A stretch of 6,756 bases of DNA, taken from contig CAOKFJ010000100.1 in NCBI GenBank assembly GCA_948467695.1, forward strand, positions 1-6,756, read 5' to 3'. Source of the stretch: an uncultured Allobaculum sp. (GTDB lineage: Bacteria > Bacillota_I > Bacilli_A > Erysipelotrichales > Erysipelotrichaceae). Numbering within the stretch: position 1 is the first letter of the stretch; each line of letters opens with the position of its first letter. Under the pieces are notes generated by a model. The model had not been told where the DNA came from, made no database searches, and saw nothing but the letters and a program-made list of their open reading frames with translations. Shown here piece by piece: positions 6,565-6,756 of the stretch. Position numbers and translations under genes: made by a program.

Positions 6565-6756
6565 ATGGATCTCTGGTCATCCATTGGATTTACCCTTGTT
6601 GGGGCAGTCATTGGCGCAATCATCACGTTTATCTTCACTAAACGCAAATTTGAAAAAGATCTTCGTGAAAATCCGCCTATCAATGAAAAAATGATTCGCG
6701 CAATGTACATGCAGATGGGACGCAAACCCTCTGAAGCACAGATTCGCCAGATCATG
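6565..6756 (+). CDS. yneF: YneF family (UPF0154) small membrane protein, 3' end cut by window
   Basis: Sixty-four codons are present and the frame is still open at the right edge; family members are about 70-80 residues, so only a short tail is missing. Residues 5-24 (SSIGFTLVGAVIGAIITFIF) form one N-terminal membrane helix rich in small residues. It is followed by the basic TKRKFEKDL and then the family hallmark: NPPINEKMIRAMYMQMGRKP (36-55) and SEAQIRQIM (56-64). The single helix and the positive residues after it predict the C-terminal part in the cytoplasm. YneF is widespread in Firmicutes and Mollicutes but its function is not established. The ATG is preceded by GGAG (6552-6555) at 9 bases. 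It has its own promoter and lies on the same strand downstream of parC; no functional link to topoisomerase IV is shown. Confidence 0.93.
   Translation, partial: MDLWSSIGFTLVGAVIGAIITFIFTKRKFEKDLRENPPINEKMIRAMYMQMGRKPSEAQIRQIM

Overview
This window looks like a housekeeping stretch of a Firmicutes (Bacillota) chromosome. The evidence is strong Shine-Dalgarno sites (AAGGAG and AAGGAGG types), a ParE/ParC pair of the Gram-positive type, and a YneF (UPF0154) gene just downstream. The mid-range GC content, with many GC-ending codons, together with the parE-parC-yneF neighbourhood would suit a member of the Erysipelotrichia. That placement is an inference and needs a database comparison.

Layout. 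Positions 1-49 hold no gene. Positions 50-871 (minus strand) carry an uncharacterised 273-codon reading frame: a Ser/Arg/Lys-rich, probably disordered first half and a more ordinary-looking second half. Positions 872-1186 are non-coding and hold a candidate minus-strand promoter and a clear intrinsic terminator (1116-1146). Positions 1187-1756 (minus) encode an NAD(P)H-dependent FMN reductase of the flavodoxin-like fold. Positions 1757-1939 are a divergent intergenic region with a candidate extended -10 promoter facing right. Positions 1940-3859 (plus) are parE, and 3872-6373 (plus) are parC. The 191-base gap 6374-6564 contains a good sigma-A-type promoter, and yneF starts at 6565 and runs off the right edge in frame.

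How the genes work together. ParE (ATPase plus TOPRIM) and ParC (DNA cleavage and C-terminal wrapping domain) form the heterotetrameric topoisomerase IV, which separates linked daughter chromosomes after replication. They are separated by 12 bases, and the ribosome binding site of parC overlaps the stop codon of parE, so the two subunits are probably made from one message and translationally coupled. yneF appears to have its own promoter. The reductase and the hypothetical gene are on the opposite strand, have their own signals, and show no functional link to topoisomerase IV.

I found no mobile element, CRISPR array, tRNA or rRNA, and no obvious new multi-gene system. The observations most worth following are a sequence resembling a DNA sliding-clamp binding motif (QNSLF) at the extreme C-terminus of ParC, and the unidentified gene at the left end.
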